Source: Zerene cesonia (Eukaryota > Arthropoda > Insecta > Lepidoptera > Pieridae). From it: 64,000 bases of DNA. Below are positions 28,023-38,129 of the stretch, piece after piece. Location of the stretch: positions 6,820,001 to 6,884,000 of the forward strand of contig NC_052108.1 of assembly GCF_012273895.1 (NCBI RefSeq), in the 5' to 3' direction. The first letter of the stretch is position 1. The number at the start of each line of letters is the position of its first letter. A model generated the notes under the pieces. The model had not been told where the DNA came from. It saw only the letters and a list, made by a program, of their open reading frames with translations, and ran no database searches. The translations under genes and the position numbers were made by a program.

Positions 28023-29738
28023 CTGAAACATGGTGAATGTATGATGTAATTTTTTTTCTTAGATGTGTTAGTTATAGTAGTGCCTAATACACAGACCAGT
28101 AGTATATGAAGAGAACAATTACATGAAATCAATTTATCCTAAACATTGATGTTAAATATAAATTTATTTTTATAGAAACTGATAAGAGAACTTGTAAACC
28201 TAATGAGCGCCCCAAAAAGTATAATTATATTGAACACCCCGCGGATTCCATAGGAATATCGGGATAAAAAGTTGCCTATATGTTATTCCAGTTTTCCAGC
28301 TGTCTAATACCAAATTTCATTGCAATCGGTTCATTAGTTTTTGTGCAAAAGAGCAACAAACAAACACACATCCTTACAAACTTTCGCATTTATAATATTA
28401 GTAGGATTGCTGAATCTTTTTACAATTAAATCAATTCAAGTTCCACAGATAAACCATAATACCTGTTAAAACAAAACATGTTTAAAGTAACATAAGTCAA
28501 TGACCTCACAGCATGCATATATTTTAAATCACTTCATTGTACATTGAGTATACAAGCCATCAATCGTTATCATTGTGATAATGTGATTACTCATTTCTAT
28601 AGTGTTTATTTTTATTCCACTGTCAAAAGAAGTGCTCTGAATAACAATATCTTCTAGAAACATCCTAACACTTCCTCAAATTTTCAACATCATATAAATA
28701 TTGTGTAATAATAATAAAATTATCACCCTTGTAATTTTACTATTTATAAATTAATCTTTATTGTGAAAATGGTAAACATGTCAATTATTATTAATATATG
28801 TGTAGCATATAACAATTAAAGTTATCTATAAAAAAATACTGAAATATACTTTTTGTAATGATAAATGAATATGCTAATTAGTAAAACTAAAATACTATAA
28901 AACTAGTGGAGCATAGAAGATGAATCATTTGCATGCTTATAAAAAAAATATTAATCAGTGGTACAGATAAGAAAGAATTCATATTTGAATAAGCATTTAT
29001 GAACAAATGAAATCAACACATTTTGTTCTTATGAAAACAAAATTCTTAATATGCAATAAAAACAATACAAGAAAACTGATATCTCTTTAAACTAAATTAA
29101 CAAATGACCTTCTCAATAGTAATGATCTGTTAACATATCTCTCTTCCTAAATGTAAACTGAATAATGATCAACTTATCAGTAATTAATGTAAACATAACA
29201 TGCCTACATAAAACCTATTACTATTCAAAGAATACTGGTTTATACTTTTACAACCTTAAAGATAGGGCCAAGTAGGTTAAACAGTATAATAGTTGGATTG
29301 AATTTCAAAACTGAGGATTATTTATGCAGTTATAAGGATTCATTTAGCAGCCTATCAAATAACAGTATATAAATATGTATATGTATGCATAATCTATTTT
29401 AAGAAATGAAGCCTAATTCTTGATAAAATAGCATTTAGACAAGTTTGCGTTAAGCATAGTCATCTTCGTAGATCATAAAAGATATGTGAGAACATTTCAA
29501 CTGTTTTTGTAATAAAATCGAAATAACTCGTTAATACTATTCAAGGTTTACGTGTATTTTATTTAGGCAAGTAGATTTTTGGTTAATTCTCAAGTTGCGC
29601 ACTTTAAAACAAATTATCTAGAAATTCAACATAGGTACATAATTATAAGTGTTTCCGATAGTTAAAATATTTTGCAATACCTTGAGGAATAGTTGCCGAG
29701 TATGGTGGTGGTTGCTCGGTGACTGTAGGTTTCTCCAT
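27709..29738 (-). CDS. BRI3: Brain protein I3 (BRI3)-like membrane protein, 2 exons
   Basis: Two exons, join(27709..28022, 29681..29738) on the minus strand, encode a complete 123-residue protein, close to the roughly 125 residues of vertebrate BRI3. The start MEKPTVTEQPPPYSATIPQ carries a PPPY motif typical of WW-domain ligands. Residues 21-60 are Pro/Gly/Tyr-rich. A cysteine pair (CPAC, residues 76-79) precedes a hydrophobic segment (about 89-110) and a second pair (CSNC, 115-118), and the chain ends in GAMFG. This order of PPxY-rich head, CxxC, membrane segment, basic KNRR and CxxC is the BRI3 family signature. From family knowledge, BRI3 is a small membrane protein of lysosomal or perinuclear membranes with poorly defined function. 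The intron is about 1.66 kb, phase 1, GT-AG. I see no disabling change. The family call rests on motif recognition, not on a search. Confidence 0.9.
28236..28408 (+). repeat. CGCGGTTTCACCCGCG / TTAGTAGGAT family copy, in BRI3 intron
   Basis: Contains aggaatatcgggataaaaag, tttcattgcaatcggttca, aaagagcaacaaacaaacac and tcgcatttataatattagta. Probably the 3' end of a non-LTR retroelement; that class call is inference. Confidence 0.65.
29681..29738 (-). CDS. BRI3: BRI3-like exon 1 (first coding exon)
   Basis: 58 nt encoding residues 1-19 plus one base of codon 20. The ATG is at 29738-29736. The donor is CCTCAAG|gtattg, phase 1, with intron GT at 29680-29679. Upstream on the minus strand a pyrimidine-rich acceptor (cttatttctttag) lies about 40 nt before the ATG, so this exon may be the second exon of the mRNA. 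Confidence 0.88.
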
Positions 29739-30033
29739 ATTCGTTACAATTTCTTAGGTATATAATTTTCAAAAAAACTAAAGAAATAAGATGAAAAACA
29801 GGATCGAATCACGAATGAATAACAAATTTCGAGTTTAGTTGTTTGATATTTCACACATTTGACATGAATGAATAATTAAACTTGATTGGTGACACTGACA
29901 ATGACAACTGACACGACATCATGCCAGATGAAAATGATATATGTTTATTAACATAGTCTATGTTGCCTATGTTTATAGGGGATTAGTTGTAAGTGTCCAC
30001 TTGTAAATAGATAATTATTGTTCGAACACTCAC

Positions 30034-30110
30034 CTGAAACCGCTAGTGCAGAATATGAAAATTATATGAACTTCTAGCATTTATGAACAGAGTGAAAAGT
30101 GCTAGGTATA
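30034..30110 (-). other. possible non-coding leader exon of the BRI3-like gene
   Basis: A good minus-strand donor (GGTTTCAG|gtgagtg, exon end 30034) lies about 300 nt upstream of the BRI3 start. It is followed by a plausible acceptor (tttctttag) 5' of the coding exon. Together they suggest a 5'UTR exon. The 5' limit is a guess. No transcript evidence is available. Confidence 0.3.
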
Positions 30111-30663
30111 CATTTTTTTTCAGTACGATTGATCCCTAAATGATTTAGAATATGCTTATTACAATTTATTTAATTTTTAATGTCGGTATTACATAATTCT
30201 ATCTTCATTTTACTATTTACAAATGATTGGGATACCTAAAAATACTGTATAATTATATTCCACATTTACTTTTGTCTGTAAATTAAAAGAATTTATAAAA
30301 TGCGCTGTGACAAAGTGGAAGGTTTTCCTTCCTTTTTTAATTTACTATCCTACCTCAACAATTAAGGGGGCACTTTTTCAAATTCTTTCGCTTGCTATTA
30401 TAGTGCCTCCGTTATTTGCTCATTTTTAACGGACACTTTTTAATTCACATTACACTGAGATGGTCTTCCTAACTTCTATCCTCCGAAGCATAGACGTATA
30501 ATAAGTTATTTATACTTTTATTTCCTTAAATTCATATGTCAGCCATTATAATAAATGAATAATAAAGTATGCAGAAAATCGTATGTAGTATGTATACCTA
30601 GTCTTGCCATAAATATTGTAATAAAGAAAAAAGAAAATTGTTAACTGCAAATAACATTTATTA

Positions 30664-31663
30664 NNNNNNNNNNNNNNNNNNNNNNNNNNNNNNNNNNNNN
30701 NNNNNNNNNNNNNNNNNNNNNNNNNNNNNNNNNNNNNNNNNNNNNNNNNNNNNNNNNNNNNNNNNNNNNNNNNNNNNNNNNNNNNNNNNNNNNNNNNNNN
30801 NNNNNNNNNNNNNNNNNNNNNNNNNNNNNNNNNNNNNNNNNNNNNNNNNNNNNNNNNNNNNNNNNNNNNNNNNNNNNNNNNNNNNNNNNNNNNNNNNNNN
30901 NNNNNNNNNNNNNNNNNNNNNNNNNNNNNNNNNNNNNNNNNNNNNNNNNNNNNNNNNNNNNNNNNNNNNNNNNNNNNNNNNNNNNNNNNNNNNNNNNNNN
31001 NNNNNNNNNNNNNNNNNNNNNNNNNNNNNNNNNNNNNNNNNNNNNNNNNNNNNNNNNNNNNNNNNNNNNNNNNNNNNNNNNNNNNNNNNNNNNNNNNNNN
31101 NNNNNNNNNNNNNNNNNNNNNNNNNNNNNNNNNNNNNNNNNNNNNNNNNNNNNNNNNNNNNNNNNNNNNNNNNNNNNNNNNNNNNNNNNNNNNNNNNNNN
31201 NNNNNNNNNNNNNNNNNNNNNNNNNNNNNNNNNNNNNNNNNNNNNNNNNNNNNNNNNNNNNNNNNNNNNNNNNNNNNNNNNNNNNNNNNNNNNNNNNNNN
31301 NNNNNNNNNNNNNNNNNNNNNNNNNNNNNNNNNNNNNNNNNNNNNNNNNNNNNNNNNNNNNNNNNNNNNNNNNNNNNNNNNNNNNNNNNNNNNNNNNNNN
31401 NNNNNNNNNNNNNNNNNNNNNNNNNNNNNNNNNNNNNNNNNNNNNNNNNNNNNNNNNNNNNNNNNNNNNNNNNNNNNNNNNNNNNNNNNNNNNNNNNNNN
31501 NNNNNNNNNNNNNNNNNNNNNNNNNNNNNNNNNNNNNNNNNNNNNNNNNNNNNNNNNNNNNNNNNNNNNNNNNNNNNNNNNNNNNNNNNNNNNNNNNNNN
31601 NNNNNNNNNNNNNNNNNNNNNNNNNNNNNNNNNNNNNNNNNNNNNNNNNNNNNNNNNNNNNNN
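30664..31663. other. assembly gap (1000 N)
   Basis: Exactly 1000 N. The right edge is a 73-bp sequence that also follows the gap at 60731, so an unresolved interspersed repeat lies here. Any open frame through the N run is artefact. Confidence 0.98.
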
Positions 31664-31736
31664 GACAGATTCGAAATTCAAATGTAATATTTTTTTATAA
31701 TTAAGTGTAACAGTATTTATGGCCAGACTAAGTATA
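31664..31736 (+). repeat. repeat end abutting gap, copy 1
   Basis: 73 bp starting gacagattcgaaattcaaa and ending ggccagactaagtata, identical by eye to 61732-61804. It is the terminal part of a mobile element whose body is in the gap. Element class unknown. Confidence 0.75.
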
Positions 31737-32011
31737 GGAAAAATATGTATAAAAAAATATATAAAAATATGTGCTCTGATGAAATAGAAATTATGTATTG
31801 TATTGATATACTAGGATAAAGGTGTTTTAAGGTGTCTTTTTGATACTTTAAACAAATAAGGGATATTCCTTACTATCTTTACCCTGATCTACTAACCATT
31901 ACTGTAGGGACATTTCAAGTCCACAATACTGGCAACTTTATTTTAGCTCTGGAATGCGCGGCGTTTGAATGACTTTTTTCTTAGCGGATTTTACCGTCGC
32001 ATATTAAATAA

Positions 32012-32215
32012 TCTACTATATAAAAATAAGTCGGGTTTTCCTTCCTGACGCTATAACTCCAGAACGCACGAACCGATTTCCACGGTTTTGCATTCGTTGG
32101 AAAGGTCTTGGGCGTCGTGAGGTTTATAGCAAAGAAAATTCCGGAAAAATTTCAACAGAAAAGCGGGAAAAACGAAGCCATCTGGTGGCGAAACGGAGTT
32201 CGCCGAGTTTGCTAG
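32012..32215 (+). mobile_element. non-autonomous Helitron-like element
   Basis: 204 bp beginning TCTACTATATAAAAATAAG and ending CTAG, inserted between A and T as Helitrons do. Just before the end is a perfect hairpin GGCGAA-ACGGAG-TTCGCC, followed 7 nt later by CTAG, the standard Helitron 3' structure. There is no coding capacity. Confidence 0.75.
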
Positions 32216-32282
32216 TGTCTAATAAATTTCAAAATTTTATAATATGGCTATAAATAAAGTTCTTTTACTTTTCGTTGGTATG

Positions 32283-32324
32283 ATTCCTCTAATAGAGGAA
32301 TTCCGCCAATGGATAGACCATTGG
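32283..32324. repeat. two adjacent short hairpins
   Basis: ATTCCTCT-aat-AGAGGAAT (32283-32301) followed by CCAATGG-ataga-CCATTGG (32306-32324), about 70 bp beyond the Helitron-like element. Confidence 0.7.
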
Positions 32325-33931
32325 AGAACTGTAGGCAAGTCAGAAAATTATTAATTGAATTAGTTCCCATGTAACAATAGTGTAAGTCAATGTAAACTCA
32401 TTATGAAATTTAAGTATTTTAAATTTGGCAAGGGAAAATTCTAAGCATCAGCAAAATGCTAATATTATGTTCTCATGCTCGTTATAAATTAGTAAATAAT
32501 ATCACAATACAGTTAATTAAATAAATTACAATATTTAAAAATATATTTAGAAAAATATTTAATTTTTGCCTCTGTTCCATCGTTATGTTTTTCTCGAAAT
32601 GACTATCCCATTATTACATCTATTCGGTATTTTGTAAGAAAGACATTATTTTGCAGGAAAAATTCTAAGTCCAAAATTAAAAAAAGCTCGGTTTATATTG
32701 TTGATTGGTATTTAAATAAAACAATCAGCAACTATTGAACTTTCCATATATTTATTTTATTAAAAAACAGTAACTATCAACGATAATAATCACTAAATCA
32801 CTTATTTACAGTAGAGCCTTCCTCTGTGTCTAGTTAAAATTATATATATCTACTGAAACAAATTCAATTTAAAAACAAAAAAAAAGCTTATTATTATCGA
32901 TATGTCAAATATACATTTAAATTATTAACATTAGATTATTATGTCATATTTACACTCAAAATATTAACTAAATTTAATAAAATAAAAAACACAAAAGCAT
33001 CATGTTTTGTACAGTACATAAATTTGTCATTTTATCTTTTAATTAAAACAGTGTTCAAGTATTTATGGTCAACATTTGGTGATCAACATTTGATGAACAT
33101 TGTTTGACATCATTGATGCGGGCGAAATGTAACTGAACATAAACATTGCGCGAGAACTTGTCAACTTGCGGTTATCAACTCTGTGTGCAGTGTTGCCAGT
33201 AGTCCGCAAGACGTTAATACAACATTGTTGCTAAACAAATGTTTATCATAAATACGAATTTATCCGTTTTTTGTATAGCATTAGCTTGTATGCCTTAACA
33301 TATACCTAGATACAAAACGCAATATCTTTATTTAGGTATGTTCATTTAAATTATTATTCATCTATTTGTGCAGGCATTACTTTTTAGAATAATCGACGAA
33401 ATAACTAATAACGAATCAAAAAATAAGTGAACCAATCCATTAAAAAAATAACGTAACATAATATTAAATGGCTTCTATATCATATTATATCACATGGGAA
33501 TGCCATTCAAAGACTAAAATCTAAATTATATTTATTCGATATTCTTTCATAAATAATATTAAATCACTGGATTATAGGAATGCTAATGTAACGCTTGGAG
33601 CAATTTTTCCTGTGTTTATGTTCCATCTTAATGAAATTTGCTAATTTACGCTGGAAAAATACATTCAGAGGCAATAAAATGTGTTTATAACATTAGTAAA
33701 TTATGTCAAAAAAAACAGCAAATCGAATAGTTAAATCACCCGATATTATAATATGCTAGGTATGTTTACATTTACGTTTTACTAAAAAGTGTCAAGCAAG
33801 TCAGACACTTGACTGACGAAATGTTGGTCAATATTTTAGTAATTTTTCAAAGGAACAATTCCTAGCTCTATTATTATATTTAATGTAATTTGTCCACGAT
33901 CTGTTAATAGAACGTGATTTTAAATATATAA

Positions 33932-33986
33932 ACGGAAAAAAGATCATACTTAACGCATTTAAATAAATAGTTGATCTTTTTTCCGT
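33932..33986. repeat. perfect 15-bp inverted repeat (hairpin)
   Basis: ACGGAAAAAAGATCA (33932-33946) and its exact complement TGATCTTTTTTCCGT (33972-33986), with a 25-nt AT-rich loop. Confidence 0.85.
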
Positions 33987-34253
33987 ATTACAGAATTTGT
34001 GCATTTAAAAAAGTAATGAACTGAACTAACTGAAAATGATTGCAATATTTATTTGTAAATTATAAAAGGAAAATGAAGCAATAACATTTCTTTAATATTG
34101 TTGAATTTTAAATGTAATAAAAGAATTGCAATAACAATTTAAATTATTTACTTTTAATTTAATATAATAATATATTTTCAGCCAATTTACTGGTTGTTCT
34201 TGCTTTTTTTCAGTCAAGTTTATGCATGAATATTTCCACATTCGTTTTATAGC

Positions 34254-34259
34254 TTTATT
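34254..34259 (-). terminator. poly(A) signal AATAAA of NTAN1
   Basis: The first AATAAA downstream of the NTAN1 stop on the minus strand, about 280 nt away. It implies transcript ends near 34235. Confidence 0.6.
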
Positions 34260-34277
34260 ATAACCAGATGCTAATCT

Positions 34278-34331
34278 TCAGAGCTCGTAATATCTTCCAG
34301 TGACGTTTTCGGGTTCCGTTAACATCATTTC
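34278..34331 (-). CDS. possible alternative terminal mini-exon downstream of NTAN1
   Basis: A strong acceptor (ttatttttattgcag) at 34332 is followed in phase 0 by EMMLTEPENVTGRYYEL and TGA (34280-34278), with AATAAA 18 nt further on. The peptide looks coding. No AATAAA occurs between the NTAN1 stop and this point, so the segment is very probably in the NTAN1 transcript, either as plain 3'UTR or as an alternative end. Joined to a shortened exon 6 (34548..34661) it would give a 327-aa protein; joined directly to exon 5 it would also be in frame. Which form exists cannot be told from sequence alone. Confidence 0.4.
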   Translation of the reverse strand, partial: EMMLTEPENVTGRYYEL

Positions 34332-34535
34332 CTGCAATAAAAATAACAATATGAATTATAAAATTTTTGTTGATAATGCGCGTGCGCTGCTGCGAAGACT
34401 TCACGATAAAAATAATGTCAACTCAAGGTCAAGTACCACGTGGGATATTGTACAGTTAGAGATGCGTGTGCGCTGAAAGATATCATATAAAAATCTACCC
34501 AAAATGGCACGTGTAGGAATAGGAAAGTGTACCGG

Positions 34536-34661
34536 TTAGAAGCGCACGGGCATCCAGCAGCCGGTCTGGTCGTCGCGGCGGTAGTAGTGCGGCCGGTTGT
34601 CCGGGAACACGGTCACCGCCGGGAACGGGTGCTGCTGGATGAACTTCAGCGTCACGCGGAT
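34536..34661 (-). CDS. NTAN1: NTAN1 exon 6 (terminal coding exon)
   Basis: 126 nt, residues 273-313, TAA at 34538-34536. Acceptor ggttccag|ATCCGC. IRVTLKFIQQHPFPAVTVFP and then YYRRDDQTGCW align by eye with the family's C-terminal block. A possible internal donor (ATGCCC|gtgcgc, end 34548) would join in phase 0 to the mini-exon at 34278-34331 and replace the last three residues. Confidence 0.88.
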   Translation of the reverse strand: MRVTLKFIQQHPFPAVTVFPDNRPHYYRRDDQTGCWMPVRF

Positions 34662-37600
34662 CTGGAACCGAATAGCACACGCGTTTTACGTATATTTCCA
34701 TGTGTTTTTGGGTGGTTTTCAATAGGTCAGGAAAAACGATGAAAGGAGTGACTAGGTCGATTTTGATAAATATATTTCTAGCATGCATAGCGATTTGTTT
34801 CTTTTTTATTAAATAGCGACTAGCGATCCGCCCCGGATTCTCACAGCTGCAATAATACATGATATATACAAATAAACTTTCCCATCCTTTTTTTAAATAA
34901 AAAAAAAAACATCAAAATCTGTTGCGTAATTTAAAAGATCTAAGCATACAGACACACAGACGGCAAAAGGCGACTTTGTTTTATACTACGCAGTGAGTAG
35001 GTGTAACCCGCGTTTATAAGCTATTTTCGCGTGAAAGAGTAACAAACATCCCATACATCCAGGCACATGTATAGATGTTTGTTACTGTTTCGCGAGCATT
35101 GCGATATCTATCCAAATTTCGCATTTATAATATTAGTAAGATTCTAGCACAGGAACGAGAAGCAGATACAAAAAAGAAAGCCTAAAAATGTCATCAACAA
35201 CTCTTATTTGGCTACCTGTAGCCGGATCAATATTTCATCCTTTAGTAGTAAAAGTAAATAGTATGAAACATAATATAGGGGAGTGGGAATGTGTGAGAGA
35301 GAAAGAGAGAGAGGGAGAGAGAAAGAGAGAGCGACACTAACATTGTGCACGAAGTGCGGCGGCTCGACGCTGGGCGTGGTGCTGAGGTGCTGCAGGATGA
35401 ACTCGTCGGACTGCTCGAGCCACAGGTCCACGCCCCGCAGCGGGTCGTAGTTGAACGGCCCGATGCGCAGCATGCCCACCGCGTTGTCGTATATGTCCAG
35501 CACCTGCACGCAACACCATCATCATCATCATTATTGTCAACATCATCATCATATTGTTGCGACCATGCGAGTGTTTGCGGGAGAAGGATGGATTATCAAG
35601 TATATAATATTGTCATCTTTACAGTTGGAGTTCCATTATAATTTGAGTGTATTTTAATGTTTACATACATTAGAAATAATCTAAGAACACTTCCCTATTA
35701 CGGATTAATAGTTTGCGATTCTATTGCGATTATAACAAACCAGCAGTCATAAGGTAATTAATTATATTTATTTTTATAAACTACCAAGGTCGCTTCTACC
35801 AAAAATCGGTCAGGTGAGGTAGCCGGGGCGAATGACTACGCCATCCACCAGCCACGTAGGTGTCCCTCGCGGGCCCAACTGCTCTTTCCCGCACGTAAGT
35901 AATTTTACCCCAAATATCCATTTCCCCCACAATACATGCGTGCTCCAGCCGCGTAGGTGTTTCCCTCCCGTAACTCCCCCCCACCCCCCAGTACCTGCGT
36001 GCTATTGGGGCCACCAGTAATGGTCCTGGCACAGCGCAGCGGCAGCTCGGGCCCCTTGTCGGGGAAGGTGGCGGGGAACAGGTCGCCGGCGCGGATGTCG
36101 ACGCCGACGCCGGTAACCAGCGGCGAGGGCGCGCCGCCGCCGAGCGCCGTGTTCAGCTCGCAGCAGCAAGCCAGCGTCAGGTCTATCTCCTCGGTTTGAC
36201 GGTGGAACGATACTGGAAACGGGCCGGAACGGAATTTTAGGTGTGCTCATGAAAATGTATCAGCTACTAGGTGAAACGGTTTTTCTTTTGAACGCGTTTT
36301 GACTAGTTAGAGCTAGTTTTTACTAATATTCCAAATTTTATATTCGTCAAAAACTAGTTATGGTTAAGATGCGATTTTCGCAGACGAGTTAGATAAAAGC
36401 TTTTACGATTAAGGTTTTATTTGTATTGATATTGGTTTCTGTTTGGGTGGGAAACGCCCAAAAGTGTATTCTGGAATTCGCCGGCTGCCACAGTTAAACC
36501 ATCAACAGTATGGAAATGGGTAGACCATTGGGTTAGCGCGCAAATTCCTTTAAACTATTTTACCCAGTCTTACAGTAAACGCACATTTTTTTCTAATATA
36601 GGATATCACCCCACGTCGTCTACCACATCTCACAACCATACCACCCACACACACACACACACCACGAATAATAAAAAATACTCACTCATTATATTAGAGA
36701 ACAGTTCATCAGCATAGCCGTGTGGATCCGTAAATCCACCAATCAGCTGGAGTTCCAGCCTCCCTTCGGGGTATCCTATGGCCAGCTGCTGAACCCTAGC
36801 CACCATGGCTGATGCCGCTTCTGCTGTTCCTGAACCGTCTAAATGAGCTAGTGCTACTGCCCCAGAACCTAGAGATAAGCAATCGAGGGGTAAATAAATA
36901 TTGACGATTCAGGAAAATAAAATAGAAATTGGTAAATACCGAGGCTGGCCTTCAGGGCTGTTTTTAGTCCAGGAGACCTAATTAAAATTTACAAAGTAAC
37001 CCACGTTGTTATTTCTTCTGATACTGATTATTTATGATTTAGTTTAGTAATAAAATAGTGACCAGTCTAATGTAAATGAAATAGCTATTTACCTGAATGT
37101 CTTAGAACTACAATGATACATGATGTGGCGTCATCTGACCCAATTATTGTGACGTTTTCTGAAAAAAAAATACAAAATTATAAGGATGCCATAGTATTTA
37201 TAACTCATCTATTACTATATGATATTAAAGAGAAATAACACCTTTTTGAATGATAGAATGGTACTCCATACAAAACATAGTAACATATAATTTGGCCAGA
37301 TATTTACATTAAGAGAAATAATGTACGATCTATGTTGAAGTGAAAATGGCATTCAACCATTATAAATAACATCATAAAACGTCATCGTTCAAGTACAACT
37401 AAACGATTTAGCACAAGATTAATAGTTGTTTGTGTATGTTTTATATTGATACTCCGCACCATCAACTAAAGTCTACTTTACGAGCCAAACCTCGAAATCT
37501 ATTACGCCATTGTCGTTTTTAAAGAAACAATTATTTTCGTCCTTTCATTCTTTATACATAACAATATTTCACTTACTATCATGCGGGACAACCGCCGCCA

Positions 37601-37763
37601 TCTCCCTTTGCGCCACGTACAAGAGGCCGGGCGGGGCGACCACTCGCGCCGCGGCCGACAGCAGCTGCGCAGCCGCATCCCTATACCCGGGATGCGCCGC
37701 GAGCAGCGCGCGCACCGACGTGGGACACTCGTCCGCGAGCACGCCGTTCAACACCACCACCAT
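34536..37763 (-). CDS. NTAN1: protein N-terminal asparagine amidohydrolase, 6 exons
   Basis: join(34536..34661, 35342..35503, 35995..36212, 36686..36868, 37093..37158, 37577..37763), minus strand, 942 nt, 313 aa, close to the roughly 310 residues of mammalian NTAN1. NTAN1 deamidates N-terminal Asn to Asp, so that arginylation and ubiquitin-dependent degradation by the Arg/N-degron pathway can follow. Recognised family blocks in order: PPGLLYVAQREMAAVVPHD (44-62); IIGSDDATSCIIVVLRHSG (67-85), with Cys76 in the position of the catalytic cysteine; ALAHLDG (90-96); LELQLIGGFTD (122-132); GVDIRAGDLFPATFPDKGPE (182-201); GMLRIGPFNYDP (228-239); DLWLEQSDEFILQHLSTTP (244-262); EPPHFVHNIR (265-274). 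All introns are GT-AG with matching phases (1, 1, 1, 0, 0). An in-frame TAG lies upstream of the ATG, so translation starts at 37763 unless an acceptor intervenes. No damage is visible. Confidence 0.95.
34900..35146 (+). repeat. composite retroelement-tail repeat in NTAN1 intron 5
   Basis: Contains cagacacacagacggcaaaa, ggcgactttgttttatacta and the end ttcgcatttataatattagt. Inside is an inverted duplication, AGTAACAAACATC (35038-35050) against GATGTTTGTTACT (35074-35086). Confidence 0.55.
35293..35336. repeat. (GA)n-rich microsatellite in NTAN1 intron 5
   Basis: An imperfect GA array ending 4 bp before the exon 5 donor; on the transcribed strand it is a CT tract just inside the intron. Confidence 0.9.
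35342..35503 (-). CDS. NTAN1: NTAN1 exon 5
   Basis: 162 nt, residues 219-272, phase 0 on both sides. Acceptor gcgtgcag|GTGCTG, donor CACAAT|gttagt (a slightly weak donor). Encodes MLRIGPFNYDP and EPPHFVHN. A GA-rich microsatellite lies immediately 3' in the intron. Confidence 0.93.
35512..35560. repeat. (ATC)n microsatellite in NTAN1 intron 4
   Basis: An imperfect CAT/ATC array just upstream (minus sense) of the exon 5 acceptor. Confidence 0.85.
35995..36212 (-). CDS. NTAN1: NTAN1 exon 4
   Basis: 218 nt, residues 146-218. Acceptor gtttccag|TATCG, donor ACGCAG|gtactg, ending in phase 0. It includes a Cys run (LACCCELN) and GVDIRAGDLFPATFPDKGPE. GC-rich. Confidence 0.92.
36645..36662. repeat. 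(AC)n microsatellite in NTAN1 intron 3
   Basis: An AC array about 25 bp from the exon 3 donor. Confidence 0.9.
36686..36868 (-). CDS. NTAN1: NTAN1 exon 3
   Basis: 183 nt, residues 85-145 plus one base. Acceptor atctctag|GTTCTG, donor ATAATGA|gtgagt. Encodes ALAHLDG and LELQLIGGFTD, both conserved across the family. Base composition is more AT-rich than exons 1 and 4-6. Confidence 0.93.
37093..37158 (-). CDS. NTAN1: NTAN1 exon 2 (catalytic cysteine)
   Basis: 66 nt completing codon 63 and running to the first base of codon 85. The acceptor is a T9 tract then cag, and the donor is CATTCAG|gtaaat. It encodes NVTIIGSDDATSC, whose Cys76 corresponds to the family's nucleophile, then IIVVLRHS. Confidence 0.93.
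37577..37763 (-). CDS. NTAN1: NTAN1 exon 1
   Basis: 187 nt, residues 1-62 plus one base. GC-rich and Ala-rich (MVVVLNGVLADECPTSV at the start). Donor CATGATA|gtaagt, phase 1. Two possible acceptors (attccag and aagcag) lie within 12 nt 5' of the ATG, so a separate 5'UTR exon upstream is likely. The DNA just upstream (37805-37925) is a repeat, not an obvious promoter. Confidence 0.93.
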
Positions 37764-37804
37764 ACTGCTTCTGGAATTTGGACACGGCTATGATTTAATA
37801 CTTG

Positions 37805-37925
37805 TAGCGTGGGAGTAGCACGCTTCGGCACGAATTGGAACAAGTTGCACCGTGGAAGTTACAACACACCCACAGAAGATCGTCGTGAAATAATAGATGG
37901 CTACTGTATATTCTTCGGTCAGCCT
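37805..37925 (+). repeat. CACGCTTCGGCACGAATTGG family copy upstream of NTAN1
   Basis: Reads agcacgcttcggcacgaatt, then cacacccacagaagatcgtc and gtgaaataatagatggctac. It lies within 50 bp of the NTAN1 start codon, opposite strand, so it occupies the place where a proximal promoter would be. Confidence 0.65.
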
Positions 37926-38129
37926 TTTACTAAATGTTCTCAGTCTATTCCTTTACTCCCGTTACCAATCTTTCTTCGTCTTTCCTAAGCGATTACCCCA
38001 TAAAAGCGGGCTCTGCAAATGTTCACGTTAAATGGGCAGTAGGTTCACCATCGCGCGCTTATCATCAGACGAATCACCAACTCAATTGCTCGCTATTAAA
38101 CGAAAAAAAAAAAATTGCGACTTCGGATT

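Noticed and set aside
30638..31687. Long open frames on both strands across the N runs (also near 50.2-51.4 kb and 60.7-62.0 kb)
   Set aside because: They consist almost entirely of N-derived unknown residues; they reflect assembly gaps, not genes.
34495..34860. 121-codon minus frame over the last NTAN1 exon
   Set aside because: It is the wrong frame: the spliced NTAN1 frame through 34536-34661 matches the family and joins exon 5 in phase.
35337..36250. Several 60-100 codon frames on both strands over NTAN1 exons 4 and 5
   Set aside because: They are shadows created by the GC-rich NTAN1 exons; only the spliced frame carries conserved blocks.
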